The notes under the pieces are model-generated. The model was not told where the DNA came from. It did no database searches and saw only the letters and a program-made list of their open reading frames with translations. 64,000 nt of DNA from Streptomyces sp. RPT161 (GTDB taxonomy: Bacteria > Actinomycetota > Actinomycetes > Streptomycetales > Streptomycetaceae). Both the position numbers and the translations under genes were made by a program. The stretch covers positions 620,001 through 684,000 of the forward strand of contig NZ_JAPZVN010000001.1 in assembly GCF_027533845.1 (NCBI RefSeq), read 5' to 3'. This document shows positions 33,207-44,443 of the stretch, in pieces (position 1 is the first letter of the stretch; each line of letters begins with the position of its first letter).

Positions 33207-34463
33207 ATGCCCGATGTCGATACCCCGGCGTCCGCTCGCACCGCGACCACGGACGCCGCCGCGGAGACCAAGCTCCTACCCGGCAGTGCCGCCTATCGCC
33301 GGGCGATCCTGGCGCTGTTCGCCGCCGGGGCGGCCACGTTCCTCCTGCTGTACTCGACCCAGGGGCTACTGCCCGCGATCTCCACCGACCTCGCGGTGAG
33401 CCCGGCGCAGGCCAGCCTGACGGTGGCGATGACCACGGCCGGGCTCGCCGTGGCGCTGATCCCGGTCAGCGCGCTCTCCGAGAAGTACGGCCGTACGCCG
33501 GTCATGGCGGTCGCGGTGGTCAGCGCGGCGCTGGTCGGGCTCGCGATTCCGTTCTCCCCGAACCTGGCGGTGCTGGTGGTGCTGCGGACGTTGCAGGGCG
33601 TCGCGCTCGCCGGGCTGCCGGCCACCGCCATGGCGTATCTGGCGGAGGAGGTCTCCAAGAAGGCGATCGCCTCCGCGATCGGCCTGTACGTCGCGGGCAA
33701 CAGCCTGGGCGGCATGGCCTCCCGGGTGATCGCCGGTTTCGTCGCCCAGTTCGCGGGCTGGCGGGTGGCGCTCGGTGTGCTGGGCGTGCTGTCGCTGTGC
33801 TGCGCGGTGGCGTTCATCCTGCTCGCGCCGAAGGCCCGGAACTTCACACCGTCGCCGATCAGCCCGCGCGCGCTGCTGGCCACGCTCACCGGGCACGTCC
33901 GCAATCCGCTGCTGCTGCGGCTCTACCTGCTGGGCATGCTGTTCATGGCGGTCTTCGGCTCGGTCTACACGGTGCTCGGCTACCGCCTGACGGCGGCGCC
34001 CTTCGATCTGCCGGAGGGCCTGGTCGGCTCGATCTTCCTGGTCTACCTGGTGGGTACGGCAAGCTCGGCGGCGGCGGGGAAGCTGGTCGCCCGGCTCGGT
34101 CGGCGCGGTGCGCTGTACTGCGGGATAGGCGCGGTGGCGGCGGGCCTGCTGCTCAGCCTGGCCGACTCGATCGCCGCTGTTCTGGCGGGACTTGTGCTGA
34201 TCACGGCGGGCTTCTTCACCGGCCACTCGGTCGCCTCCGGCGCGGTCTCCCACACGGCGACCTCGGGCCGCGCCCAGGCCAGCGCCCTTTACCTGACGGC
34301 GTATTACGTCGGCAACAGCGTGGGCGGCACGGTGGGCGCCACCGCTTATCATGCCGACGGCTGGCCCGCCGCGACGGCGGTGGGGTTGGCGGCGATGGTC
34401 GCGGCGGCGGGGATCACGTTGTACGGGACGCGGGCGGCGCGGCGGGCGGCGGCGGTCGTCTAG
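33207..34463 (+). CDS. MFS transporter (YnfM/drug-exporter-like)
   Basis: 418 aa with 12 predicted membrane segments. The A-motif-like loop after TM2 reads SALSEKYGRTPVMAVAVV; RTLQGVALAGLPATAMAYLA corresponds to motif C-like TM4-5. The subfamily is often paired with LysR regulators and includes small-molecule exporters; the substrate is unknown. Start ATG 33207 lies 6 bases after TACGTT, a possible -10, so leaderless expression is possible; no strong ribosome site. Its last 4 bp overlap the converging Uma2 gene. Confidence 0.85.
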   Translation: MPDVDTPASARTATTDAAAETKLLPGSAAYRRAILALFAAGAATFLLLYSTQGLLPAISTDLAVSPAQASLTVAMTTAGLAVALIPVSALSEKYGRTPVMAVAVVSAALVGLAIPFSPNLAVLVVLRTLQGVALAGLPATAMAYLAEEVSKKAIASAIGLYVAGNSLGGMASRVIAGFVAQFAGWRVALGVLGVLSLCCAVAFILLAPKARNFTPSPISPRALLATLTGHVRNPLLLRLYLLGMLFMAVFGSVYTVLGYRLTAAPFDLPEGLVGSIFLVYLVGTASSAAAGKLVARLGRRGALYCGIGAVAAGLLLSLADSIAAVLAGLVLITAGFFTGHSVASGAVSHTATSGRAQASALYLTAYYVGNSVGGTVGATAYHADGWPAATAVGLAAMVAAAGITLYGTRAARRAAAVV

Positions 34464-35050
34464 GCGCCGGGGAAGACGCTGGTGTCGATGGTGAGGTCGA
34501 AGGGGGCAGGTAGGTGGATCTTCTCGCCGAACTTGGTTGCCTGCAGCGTCCGGTACACGCCATCGTTCGACTCGCCGAAAAGCGTGATCGTGGGGCCTCC
34601 TGGCGCCCAGCGGTCGATCAGTAGGTAGAGCGGAACCCCGGCTTGGGCGTAGCCCGCTGGCTTCACGACCCTGTCTTGTTCAGCGTTCGACTTTGACGTG
34701 ATCTCCGCGATCAGCTCTGTCTCGCCGGCCATGATGAAGTTGCCTGGTACGTCCACCACACTCTCGGGGGCTACCGCGAGGTCCGGAATGAACAGCCCAC
34801 TGCGCGAGGGCACGGCGACACCCAGCGTCTGGAAAACGCCCCAGTCTTCGGGGATCACGGTCAACAGCATCCGCTGCAGCCTGGACGCGATGCTGTTGTG
34901 GAAGTTCGCAGGCGGTGGCGTCACGACGAGCTGCCCCTTGATGATCTCCACCTTGCAGCCCTCGGGTACGTCCGTCTCCTCCCAGATACGGACGAGATCG
35001 TCCCAGCTGTAATCGTCGCTGGGCACTGGCTCGACGGGCAGTGCGCTCAT
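34460..35050 (-). CDS. Uma2 family (DUF820) putative endonuclease
   Basis: 196 aa. PD-(D/E)XK nuclease-like core: FIPDLAVAPESV (PD) and ELIAEITSKSN (E-x-T) followed by RVVKPAGYAQAGVPLYLLID with the Lys. This family is abundant in streptomycetes and cyanobacteria; its biological role is not settled. Start ATG 35048-35050 has GAGGAG 7 bases upstream. Codon use is a little less GC-biased than its neighbours. It stands between the MFS gene and the deoA terminator and belongs to neither operon. Confidence 0.82.
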   Translation of the reverse strand: MSALPVEPVPSDDYSWDDLVRIWEETDVPEGCKVEIIKGQLVVTPPPANFHNSIASRLQRMLLTVIPEDWGVFQTLGVAVPSRSGLFIPDLAVAPESVVDVPGNFIMAGETELIAEITSKSNAEQDRVVKPAGYAQAGVPLYLLIDRWAPGGPTITLFGESNDGVYRTLQATKFGEKIHLPAPFDLTIDTSVFPGA

Positions 35051-35091
35051 GGTGGTCTCCTCGTTCGGTACGTCACCGATCCCAGCATGAC

Positions 35092-35125
35092 GAACGGGAC
35101 CGATGGGCGTCCATCAGTCCCGTTC
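35092..35125 (-). terminator. terminator of the nucleoside transporter-cdd-deoA operon
   Basis: Stem GAACGGGAC-GATGG pairs with CCATC-GTCCCGTTC around a 4-base loop, 23 bp beyond the deoA stop. Confidence 0.7.
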
Positions 35126-35147
35126 ATGCGTACGAGTGAGCCGAAAA

Positions 35148-36425
<1,278 letters not shown>

Positions 36426-36456
36426 GAGGTGTTCGCGTTCCTTACGTCAGTTTGCC

Positions 36457-36855
36457 CTAGCGGTCCAGATCCTCGGCTCCGAAGGCGTCCGGAAGCAACT
36501 CGCGCATCGGGCGGATGCCGCGCGCGGTGTCGACCAGCAGCTCCGGGCCGCCGTTCTCCCACAGCAGTTGGCGGCAGCGCCCGCACGGCATCAGCACCCG
36601 GCCCTGCCCGTCGCAGCAGGTGAACGCGGTCAGCCGACCGCCACCGGAGGCGTGCAGCGCGGAGACCAGGCCGCACTCGGCGCACAGCGCGACCCCGTAG
36701 GCCGCGTTCTCCACGTTGCAGCCGACGACGGTCCGGCCGTCGTCGACGAGGGCGGCGGCGCCGACCGGGAAGCCGGAGTACGGGGCGTAGGCCCGGGACA
36801 TCACGTCCCGGGCCGCCGCGCGCAGCGCCTCCCAGTCGATCGGCTGGTCGCTCAC
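36457..36855 (-). CDS. cdd: cytidine deaminase
   Basis: 132 aa zinc enzyme, (deoxy)cytidine to (deoxy)uridine. SRAYAPYSGFPVGAAAL and GCNVENAAYGVALCAECGLV bear the substrate site, the catalytic Glu and the first Zn-Cys; MPCGRCRQLL provides the other two Cys. This is the homotetrameric, short type. Start GTG 36853-36855 overlaps the permease stop (GTGA), so translation is coupled. Confidence 0.94.
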   Translation of the reverse strand: MSDQPIDWEALRAAARDVMSRAYAPYSGFPVGAAALVDDGRTVVGCNVENAAYGVALCAECGLVSALHASGGGRLTAFTCCDGQGRVLMPCGRCRQLLWENGGPELLVDTARGIRPMRELLPDAFGAEDLDR

Positions 36856-38135
36856 TTGCCCTGGCCCTTCCGGTACGGCTTGCCGTCCGCCTTCGGCATC
36901 CGCAGCCGTTGCGCGGACAGCGCGAGCACCAGCAGCGTGGCCACGTACGGGGTGGCGGAGACGAATTCGTTCGGGATGGTGTCCGTCATCACGAACCACA
37001 ACAGCAGCAGCGCCGCGAAGACCGCGCTCAGCACGCCCTGCCGGTAACTCTTGCGGTAGACCTTCCAACCCGCCAGAAGGGCGAGCAGGATCACCAGCAG
37101 CAACAGCAGCGCGTGCGCCGCCGGGCCACCGCTGCGCAGCGCCAGGCTGTCGGTGTAGCCGAACAGTCCCGCGCCCATGGCCAGCCCACCGGGCCGCCAG
37201 TTACCGAAGATCATCGCAGCGAGACCGATGTAACCGCGCCCGCCGGTCTGGCCCTCGTTGTAGATGTGCGACGGCACCATCGCGAGGAACGCGCCGCCGA
37301 AACCGGCGAGTCCACCGGAGAGCACGACCGCCGCGTACTTGTAGAAGTACACGTTCACGCCGAGCGACTCGGCGGCGATCGGCGCCTCACCGCACGAGCG
37401 CAGCCGCAGGCCGAACGCGGTGCGCCACAGCACGTAGAACGTGGCGGCGAACAGCAGCGCGGCGAGCACGGTGAAGTAGGACAGCCCGGTGACCAGGCCG
37501 CCGAGGATGCCCGCGAGGTCGGAGACCAGGAACCAGTGGTGGTGCTCGATGCTCAGCAGCCAGTCGGACAGGCCCGGCACGGTGATCGTCGGCACCGACT
37601 TGATCGGTGGCGACTGCTTGGGGTTGCCGCCGAGCGTCGCCGCGTGGCCGGTGTTGAACCAGCGCTTGGCCAGGTACTGGGTGATGCCCTGGGCGAGCAG
37701 GGTGATCGCCACACCGGAGACGATGTGGTCCACGCCGAAGGTGACGGTGGCGACCGCGTGCAGCAGTCCGCCGAGCATGCCGCCGAGGATTCCGGCGAGC
37801 AGGCCGAACCACGGGTTGGTCTGCCAGCCGACCCAGGCACCGAAGAAGGTGCCGAGGATCATCATGCCCTCAAGACCGATGTTGACCACACCGGCCCGCT
37901 CCGACCACAGACCGGCGAGACCGGCGAGGCCGATCGGCACCGCCATCTGCAGCATGCCGCTGATCTGGCCGGAGGACGTCACGTCCTGCGCGCCGGTGAT
38001 CGCCCGTACCGCGCAGACCGCGAGCAGCACGCCCGCGAACAGCACCAGCATGACGGGGTAGGAGAGGCGCCCGGTGCCCTTGGCCTGCGGGGCCTTGGGC
38101 GCGGTGGCCTGGACGGCGGTCGTGGTGGCGCTCAT
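36852..38135 (-). CDS. nucleoside ABC transporter permease (NupQ-like)
   Basis: 427 aa BPD_transp_2-type permease with about ten membrane segments; motifs NIGLEGMMILGTFFGAWVGW and GRGYIGLAAMIFGNWRPGGL are typical of the BmpA-type nucleoside importers. The N-terminal 25 residues are Ala/Thr-rich. It pairs with the second permease, which it overlaps by 4 bp (ATGA), and with the NupO-like ATPase. Its own end overlaps cdd. Confidence 0.9.
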   Translation of the reverse strand: MSATTTAVQATAPKAPQAKGTGRLSYPVMLVLFAGVLLAVCAVRAITGAQDVTSSGQISGMLQMAVPIGLAGLAGLWSERAGVVNIGLEGMMILGTFFGAWVGWQTNPWFGLLAGILGGMLGGLLHAVATVTFGVDHIVSGVAITLLAQGITQYLAKRWFNTGHAATLGGNPKQSPPIKSVPTITVPGLSDWLLSIEHHHWFLVSDLAGILGGLVTGLSYFTVLAALLFAATFYVLWRTAFGLRLRSCGEAPIAAESLGVNVYFYKYAAVVLSGGLAGFGGAFLAMVPSHIYNEGQTGGRGYIGLAAMIFGNWRPGGLAMGAGLFGYTDSLALRSGGPAAHALLLLLVILLALLAGWKVYRKSYRQGVLSAVFAALLLLWFVMTDTIPNEFVSATPYVATLLVLALSAQRLRMPKADGKPYRKGQGK

Positions 38136-39261
38136 GCCGTCACCTCTTCCTTCACGGTGGTCTTGCGCGCCGCGGCGGCGGCGAGTTCCTCGCCCACCCG
38201 GCGCTGCTGGCGGCCGAGGCCGTAGCGGCGGACGAGTTCGTAGGCGACGACGACGGAGAGCACGATGACGCCCTGCATGACGCCGACGATCTCCTTGTCG
38301 TAGCCGTTGAACTCAAGCCAGTTGGAGGTCCGGTCGAGGAACGCCCACAGCAGTGCGCCGACCGCGATGCCGGCCGGGTGGTTGCGGCCGAGCAGCGCGA
38401 TGGCGATACCGGTGAAACCGATTCCGGTGGGGAAGTCGGTGGCGTACTGGTGCGACTCGTTGAGCAGGGTGGGCATGCCGACAAGACCGGCGACCGCGCC
38501 GGAGATCAGCATGCTGGTGACCACCATGCGCTTGACGTTCACACCGCTGGCCTGCGCGGCCGACTCGGACTGGCCGACGGTGCGCAGGTCGAAGCCGAAC
38601 CGGGTGCGGTTGAGCACGAACCAGTAGCCGACACCCGCCAGCGCCGCGATGACGATGAAGCCCTCGATGGGACCGGCCGCGGGGTTGGCGGTGAAGGTGA
38701 AGAACCAGCCGGACTTCGGCAGCACCGTGGTGTGCACGCTGTTGGTGTTGGCGTCCAGGTGCGCCAGCCGGCCGGGCTGCAGCAGGTAGCCGATGATCGC
38801 GGTGGCGATCGAGTTCAGCATGATCGTGGCGATGACCTCGCTGACGCCCCGGCCCACCTTGAGCAGACCGGCCAGGCCCGCCCACGCCGCGCCGACCAGC
38901 ATCGCGACGATGATGATCAGCGGGAGTTCCAGGAAGCTGGGCAGGCTCACCGCGCCGCCGACCACCGCGGCGACGAAGGCCGCGAGCCGGTACTGGCCGT
39001 CCACACCGATGTTGAACAGGTTCATCCGGAAGCCGATGGCCACCGCGAGACCCGCCAGGTAGTAGGTGGTCGCCTTGTTCAGGATGTAGACCTGGCTGTC
39101 GCTCTTGACGCCGTAACTGCCCATGATCTGGAAGGCGTCGAACGGCTGCTTGCCGGTGGCGAGCAGTACCAGGCTGGTGACGATGAACGCCGCCAGCAGG
39201 GCGAGCACCGGAGCGGCCAGGCCGAGCAGCAGCCGCTCCTTGTCTATCTTCGCGAACTTCT

Positions 39262-39265
<4 letters not shown>
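38132..39265 (-). CDS. nucleoside ABC transporter permease (NupP-like)
   Basis: 377 aa with eight to nine membrane segments. FRMNLFNIGVDGQYRLAAFV and GFTGIAIALLGRNHPAGIAV are the conserved loops of this permease type. Start ATG 39263-39265 overlaps the ATPase stop. It forms the channel together with the 36852-38135 product. Confidence 0.9.
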
Positions 39266-40830
<1,565 letters not shown>

Positions 40831-40897
40831 GGCGCACTCTCCTCGGGGCGAAGGAGTGGGGCGATGGGAGGGGCGAACGTACCGCGCAACTTGCTTT

Positions 40898-40909
40898 CTA
40901 CGCGCGTAG
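40898..40909 (-). promoter_or_regulatory. operator CTACGCGCGTAG at the transporter operon promoter
   Basis: Perfect palindrome, 68 bp upstream of the ATPase start. It is the fourth perfect copy in the window. Transcription from here would produce the ATPase, both permeases, cdd and deoA. A -10 cannot be placed with certainty; TAGAAA overlaps the right end of the site. Confidence 0.7.
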
Positions 40910-40977
40910 GTTCAGCGACGTTTTCCGCGGCCGCGCGGGCGGCCGCTCACGGGGGGGGTGTCGCGGTCACGTGCGGA

Positions 40978-41021
40978 ACGGGGCCCGGCGGAGAAGTACT
41001 GCCTCCGCCACCGGGCCCCGT
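40978..41021 (-). terminator. terminator or attenuator after bmpA
   Basis: Long hairpin: ACGGGGCCCGG-GGAG (40978-40993) pairs with CTCCG-CCGGGCCCCGT (41003-41021) with small mismatches. It lies 28 bp after bmpA and separates it from the downstream transporter genes, which have their own operator. Confidence 0.65.
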
Positions 41022-41048
41022 GCGCCGTGCCGTTCAGCGATCTCCCGG

Positions 41049-42107
41049 TCAGGGAGTGGACTTGACCTTGATCTGGCCGTCCACGATCTTCTTCTTCACC
41101 GCGTCGAGCTGAGACTGGATGTCGTTGATGAACCCGCCGCTGGTGGCCAGGCTGACGCCACCGTTGTTCAGACCGTAGGTGTTGTTGCCGGTCAGCGGCT
41201 TGCCGTCGTGCACGCTCTTGATCAGGTCGAGCACCGCGACGTCCACGTTCTTGACCGCGGAGGTCAGGATCGAGTCCTTGTACTGGGCCAGGCCCGGGTC
41301 CTGGTACTGGTCGGAGTCGACACCGATCGACCAGGCGCCCTTCTGACCGTGCACGGCCTCGATCGCACCGGAGCCGGAGCTTCCGGCCGCCGTGTAGATC
41401 ACGTCGATGCCCTTGGACAGCATGCCGCTGGCCGCGCTCTTGCCCAGGTCCGGGCTGCTGAAGCCGGACAGGTCGGAGCCGGTGGTCAGGTACTGCACCG
41501 TGACCTTGTCGTTCGGCTTGGTGTCCGTGACGCCCTGCTGGAAGCCGGCCTGGAAGCCCTTGATGAGCTCGTTGTCCACACCGCCGATGAAGCCGACCTG
41601 GCCGCTCTTGGACTTCAGCGCCGCCGCGACGCCCGCCAGGTAGGAGCTCTCCGGCGAGGCGAAGGTCATGCTGTCGACGTTGGCCCCGGCGACCTGCGAG
41701 TCGACGATGCCGAAGGTGGTCTTCGGGAACTTGGACGCGACCGCCTTGACCGAGTCGGCGTAGGCGAAGCCGACCGCGACAACCGGGTTGTAACCGGCGG
41801 TGGCGAGGTCGGACAGCCGCTGCTCACGGTCGGACTCGGTGTCCGTGGTCTTGGCGGTCAGCTCCTTCGGCGTGCCGCCGAACTGCTTGGTGGCCTGATC
41901 CAGACCACGCGCGGCGGAGTCGTTGAACGAGTGGTCACCGCGACCGCCCACGTCGTAGGCGATGCCGACCTTCATACCGCCGCCGGTCGAGCCCGAGGCG
42001 CTCGAACCGGAGGAGGACTGGGTCGAACTGGCCCCACACGCGGTGGCGCTGACAGCAAGGGCCGCGGCTATGCCTGCGGCGGCAAGTGTTGTGGTTACCC
42101 GGCGCAC
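41049..42107 (-). CDS. BmpA-type nucleoside-binding lipoprotein
   Basis: 352 aa. Signal peptide with lipobox SATAC (Cys about 24), then a Ser/Gly-rich linker and a PnrA/BMP periplasmic-binding fold: VGIAYDVGGRGDHSFNDSAA, GVAFAYADSVKAVA-like VVAVGFAYADSV, FASPESSYLAGVAAAL, VGFIGGVDNELIKGFQAGF. It captures nucleosides outside the membrane for the NupOPQ transporter. Start GTG 42105-42107. It is encoded first, with its own promoter and hairpin end, which allows more binding protein than channel. Confidence 0.92.
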   Translation of the reverse strand: MRRVTTTLAAAGIAAALAVSATACGASSTQSSSGSSASGSTGGGMKVGIAYDVGGRGDHSFNDSAARGLDQATKQFGGTPKELTAKTTDTESDREQRLSDLATAGYNPVVAVGFAYADSVKAVASKFPKTTFGIVDSQVAGANVDSMTFASPESSYLAGVAAALKSKSGQVGFIGGVDNELIKGFQAGFQQGVTDTKPNDKVTVQYLTTGSDLSGFSSPDLGKSAASGMLSKGIDVIYTAAGSSGSGAIEAVHGQKGAWSIGVDSDQYQDPGLAQYKDSILTSAVKNVDVAVLDLIKSVHDGKPLTGNNTYGLNNGGVSLATSGGFINDIQSQLDAVKKKIVDGQIKVKSTP

Positions 42108-42163
42108 GAGGGGTACCCCTTCATCCAGATAGCGCCCCGTCCGGCGCTGGTCGAACGGGAGCT

Positions 42164-42188
42164 TAACGCGCGTAGATGCCAGGTAAAG
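42164..42188 (-). promoter_or_regulatory. bmpA promoter with operator variant
   Basis: On the - strand CTACGCGCGTTA (42175 to 42164) matches 10 of 12 positions of the operator. A TTTACC upstream and TAAGCT overlapping the right end make a plausible -35/-10 pair with a 16-bp spacer, so the operator again fills the spacer. Confidence 0.6.
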
Positions 42189-42413
42189 GGGGGTTGGGAA
42201 CCTGTTACCAGATCGAGCCCAACGGTCGGTTTCCGGCCAGGGACGCCCGGGTGGCGGAGGTGTGAGCCCTTCCCTACTGGGGTCCGGCTGCGCCGGGGCG
42301 GTACGAGTGCGGCACGCCTACGGCGGCCGGGAAGCACGGTGGGGTACGGGTCCGGCACGGCCGGAGAGGGTAGGCGCGCCGGGCGCCTGCGCGACCCGTC
42401 GACGGGAATGCTC

Positions 42414-42461
42414 CTAGGCGACCTGCGCTCCCGACAGACCACGAGGGATGGGAGGGGTCAC
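42414..42461 (-). pseudogene. hicA toxin remnant (5' end only)
   Basis: A GTG overlapping the hicB stop (GTGA) opens VTPPIPRGLSGAQVA and then meets TAG. PPIPRGLSG is a recognisable HicA N-terminus, at the right place for a HicB-HicA pair. No continuation with the HicA GSH..R motif in a sensible distance is visible in any frame. The toxin is thus broken and the antitoxin intact. Confidence 0.55.
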
Positions 42462-42679
42462 GCGACACGGACCTCGATCGGCGCGGTGATCACGTCGGTC
42501 TCGTATGCCTCGGGCGCGGGCTCATCCTCGAAGTACAGTTCCAAGGCCTCACGGAGATTGTCGAGAGCCTCTTCGATGGTCTTGCCCTGGCTGGCCACCT
42601 CAACCTGGAGGCAGCGGGCGACGTACCAGTCGTCCTCGTGCGTCACAGCGGCGGTGATATGCAAGGCATGCTGCGTCAT
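42458..42679 (-). CDS. HicB family antitoxin-like protein
   Basis: 73 aa. HITAAVTHEDDWYVARCLQV, EVASQGKTIEEALDNLREAL and ELYFED are the conserved parts of the HicB partial RNase H fold. The family neutralises HicA mRNA interferases. Here it has no visible intact toxin, so it is either an orphan or serves another role. Start ATG 42677-42679; no DNA-binding domain is fused. Confidence 0.8.
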   Translation of the reverse strand: MTQHALHITAAVTHEDDWYVARCLQVEVASQGKTIEEALDNLREALELYFEDEPAPEAYETDVITAPIEVRVA

Positions 42680-42803
42680 AGCGGCCAGTCTGGCACGCGG
42701 ATGCGCCGGCCGCCTGGGCTGCGCTGTGACTCCGCCCGATCGAGTGGCTGGCGCCAGGGCGCCTCTTCGGCCTACCCCAAGAAACCCCGCCGTAGCGGCA
42801 CCC

Positions 42804-43016
42804 TCAGGCCCAGCGTCCCGACTTTACGGTCCGCACGAAGGCGTTCCACGCCTCGGCGGTAAAGAGGAGCATCGGACCCTGCGGGTCCTTGCTGTCACGG
42901 ACGGGTATGTGACCGGGGACGCCCTCGGCGACCTCGACGCAGTTGTCGGCATGCGCACTGCTGTAACTGCTCTTGCGCCACATCGCGGCGGTCAGATCGG
43001 GTCGGACGGCGGACAT
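42804..43016 (-). CDS. DUF397 domain protein
   Basis: 70 aa: MWRKSSYSSAHADNCVEVAE, IPVRDSKDPQGPML, AWNAFVRTVK. This is the standard DUF397 pattern (W-x-KSS-S---NCVEVA). It overlaps the 3' end of the XRE gene by 25 bp. Such pairs are numerous in streptomycetes and are related to the WhiJ and AbaA/BldB-associated systems of development and antibiotic control. In known cases the small protein antagonises the HTH partner. Confidence 0.88.
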   Translation of the reverse strand: MSAVRPDLTAAMWRKSSYSSAHADNCVEVAEGVPGHIPVRDSKDPQGPMLLFTAEAWNAFVRTVKSGRWA

Positions 43017-43828
43017 GAGTAGCGCTCCTCCATCACCTTGCGGATCAAGGCCGCGGACTCGGCAGGCGGCAGGGCGTTGGCCCTGAGCCGATCGTAGATG
43101 ACGGTGAACCTGGTGACGTCTTCCAGGTCTTCGAAGATGAGCCCGGCAAGAATCCCCTCGGTGTAGGCCACCTTCTCGCCATTGGGTAGCGTCACCAAGC
43201 TCAAGTTGGAGCCGATAGCGGCGAGTTCACGACTATTGAACGGCAACACTTGTACGTCGACGCGCGGATGCTCGCCCAGCTCCAGCAGGCGCGCCAACTG
43301 CTCGTTCATCACTTCCGGTCCCCCGACCTCCCGGTACAGCGCGGACTCGTCGAGCACGATCCACAACCACGGCGGATTAGACCCCTTCAGGATCTCTTGA
43401 CGGCCCAGCCGGAAGGCGAGCTTCTCCTCCAGATCTCCGTTGGCGTAAACCCGACCGGACTCGAACAACGCCCTTACGTACGCCTCCGTTTGGACAAGCC
43501 CTGGGATGATCTGCGAGAACTCGTGGATGACGCGCGCCCGCGCCTGGAGGTCCAGGAACCTCCGAACCCAGTCGGGAAGCGTCTCCTTACGAAGGTGCTC
43601 GTACAACTCCGAGAGCAAGCCGCCCGTGCCCAGCGCAGCGTCAAGCGCGGCGCAAAGGTCGTAGGTCACCTTTGCGCCGGTCGCCGTCTCAATCTGCGCG
43701 ATCCTGCTGTCCACGACGTGGATGATGTTGCCCAACTGCTGCTGGGTGAGCCCCGCCTCCGTGCGGCGGCGCCGTACCTCCTTGCCCAGAAGCTCGCGCA
43801 GCGAACCCTGCTCAAGTCGCTTGGCCAT
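42992..43828 (-). CDS. XRE-family HTH regulator with DUF5753
   Basis: 278 aa. HTH at about 8-65: GKEVRRRRTEAGLTQQQLGN followed by VVDSRIAQIETATG. The rest is a DUF5753 domain (IPGLVQTEAYVRALF, VYANGDLEEKLAFRLGRQEI, LWIVLDESALYREVGG, VQVLPFNSRE). It belongs to the WhiJ-like regulators that work with DUF397 partners. Start ATG 43826-43828. It diverges from the two small genes at 43980 and 44201; 43829-43979 holds the shared promoter region. Confidence 0.88.
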   Translation of the reverse strand: MAKRLEQGSLRELLGKEVRRRRTEAGLTQQQLGNIIHVVDSRIAQIETATGAKVTYDLCAALDAALGTGGLLSELYEHLRKETLPDWVRRFLDLQARARVIHEFSQIIPGLVQTEAYVRALFESGRVYANGDLEEKLAFRLGRQEILKGSNPPWLWIVLDESALYREVGGPEVMNEQLARLLELGEHPRVDVQVLPFNSRELAAIGSNLSLVTLPNGEKVAYTEGILAGLIFEDLEDVTRFTVIYDRLRANALPPAESAALIRKVMEERYSCPPSDPI

Positions 43829-43979
43829 CCGTGGCGTTACCCCCAGCCTTACTCACACCGCAGTAACCCCAGACCCCCTGTTCAGCCTAGCGCCGCAGGC
43901 GCCACCGTGGGGAACAACCAGTAAAGAACCGCTTGCGCACGGTAAGCGGAGCGCAAAGGCGGCAGCGGAAGGGCGGCAC

Positions 43980-44204
43980 ATGCAGGCGGCGGAGATCCCC
44001 GAGACGGGGGCAGTGGTGCTGGACAGGGCACAGGACCGGGTGGGGGTGGTGCTGTACGTCCGGGCGGGGATGGTGCACCTGCGCCCGGCGGGCGACGGCG
44101 AACCGTGGGTCGCCCACCCGAGGGACGTCTCCCCGGCCGGCCCCAGCGACACCCTGCGCGCCAAGGTGGCGGAGGTCAACGCCGCGCGGAGGTGGGCTCG
44201 TTGA
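43980..44204 (+). CDS. small conserved protein, function unknown
   Basis: 74 aa: MQAAEIPETGAVVLDRAQDR, VGVVLYVRAGMVHLRPAG, then a helical end. Homologues of this type frequently stand next to XRE/DUF397 modules in streptomycetes. No motif for enzymatic function. Start ATG 43980 has GGAAGGG at a good distance. Stop overlaps the TTG start of the next gene. Confidence 0.7.
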   Translation: MQAAEIPETGAVVLDRAQDRVGVVLYVRAGMVHLRPAGDGEPWVAHPRDVSPAGPSDTLRAKVAEVNAARRWAR

Positions 44205-44437
44205 GCGCGCACACGGTGATCCGCCGCGCGGACTGGATGATCGGTCCGGAGACCGCGCCGGAGGCGCCCCGGATCGTGTTCGAGATGGAGTGCATGCGGT
44301 GCGACGAGGCGTCGCAGGCGAGCGAGGAGTTCGAGGACGTCCGCGACTGGGCCTTCCAGCACGTGGGCCGCAACCCCTCGCACACCGGCTTCCGGGAGAT
44401 CATCCACCGTTTCTGGCGGGCGACGCTGCTGCGCTGA
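44201..44437 (+). CDS. DUF7848-like protein
   Basis: 78 aa. Start TTG 44201 overlaps the upstream stop (TTGA) and has GGAGG in front. FEMECMRCDEASQASEEFED, WAFQHVGRNPSHTGFREII and FWRA match the small C-x-x-C ... HxGRNPSHxGFRE family that I recall as DUF7848. Only one CxxC pair is present, so metal binding is uncertain. Co-transcribed with the preceding gene. Confidence 0.7.
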   Translation: MSAHTVIRRADWMIGPETAPEAPRIVFEMECMRCDEASQASEEFEDVRDWAFQHVGRNPSHTGFREIIHRFWRATLLR

Positions 44438-44443
44438 GCGCCC

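Noticed and set aside
42225-42260. GSHLRHP in a - strand frame, similar to the HicA GSHxK/R motif
   Set aside because: It lies about 73 codons after the HicA start, more than twice the normal distance, and no flanking HicA sequence supports it.
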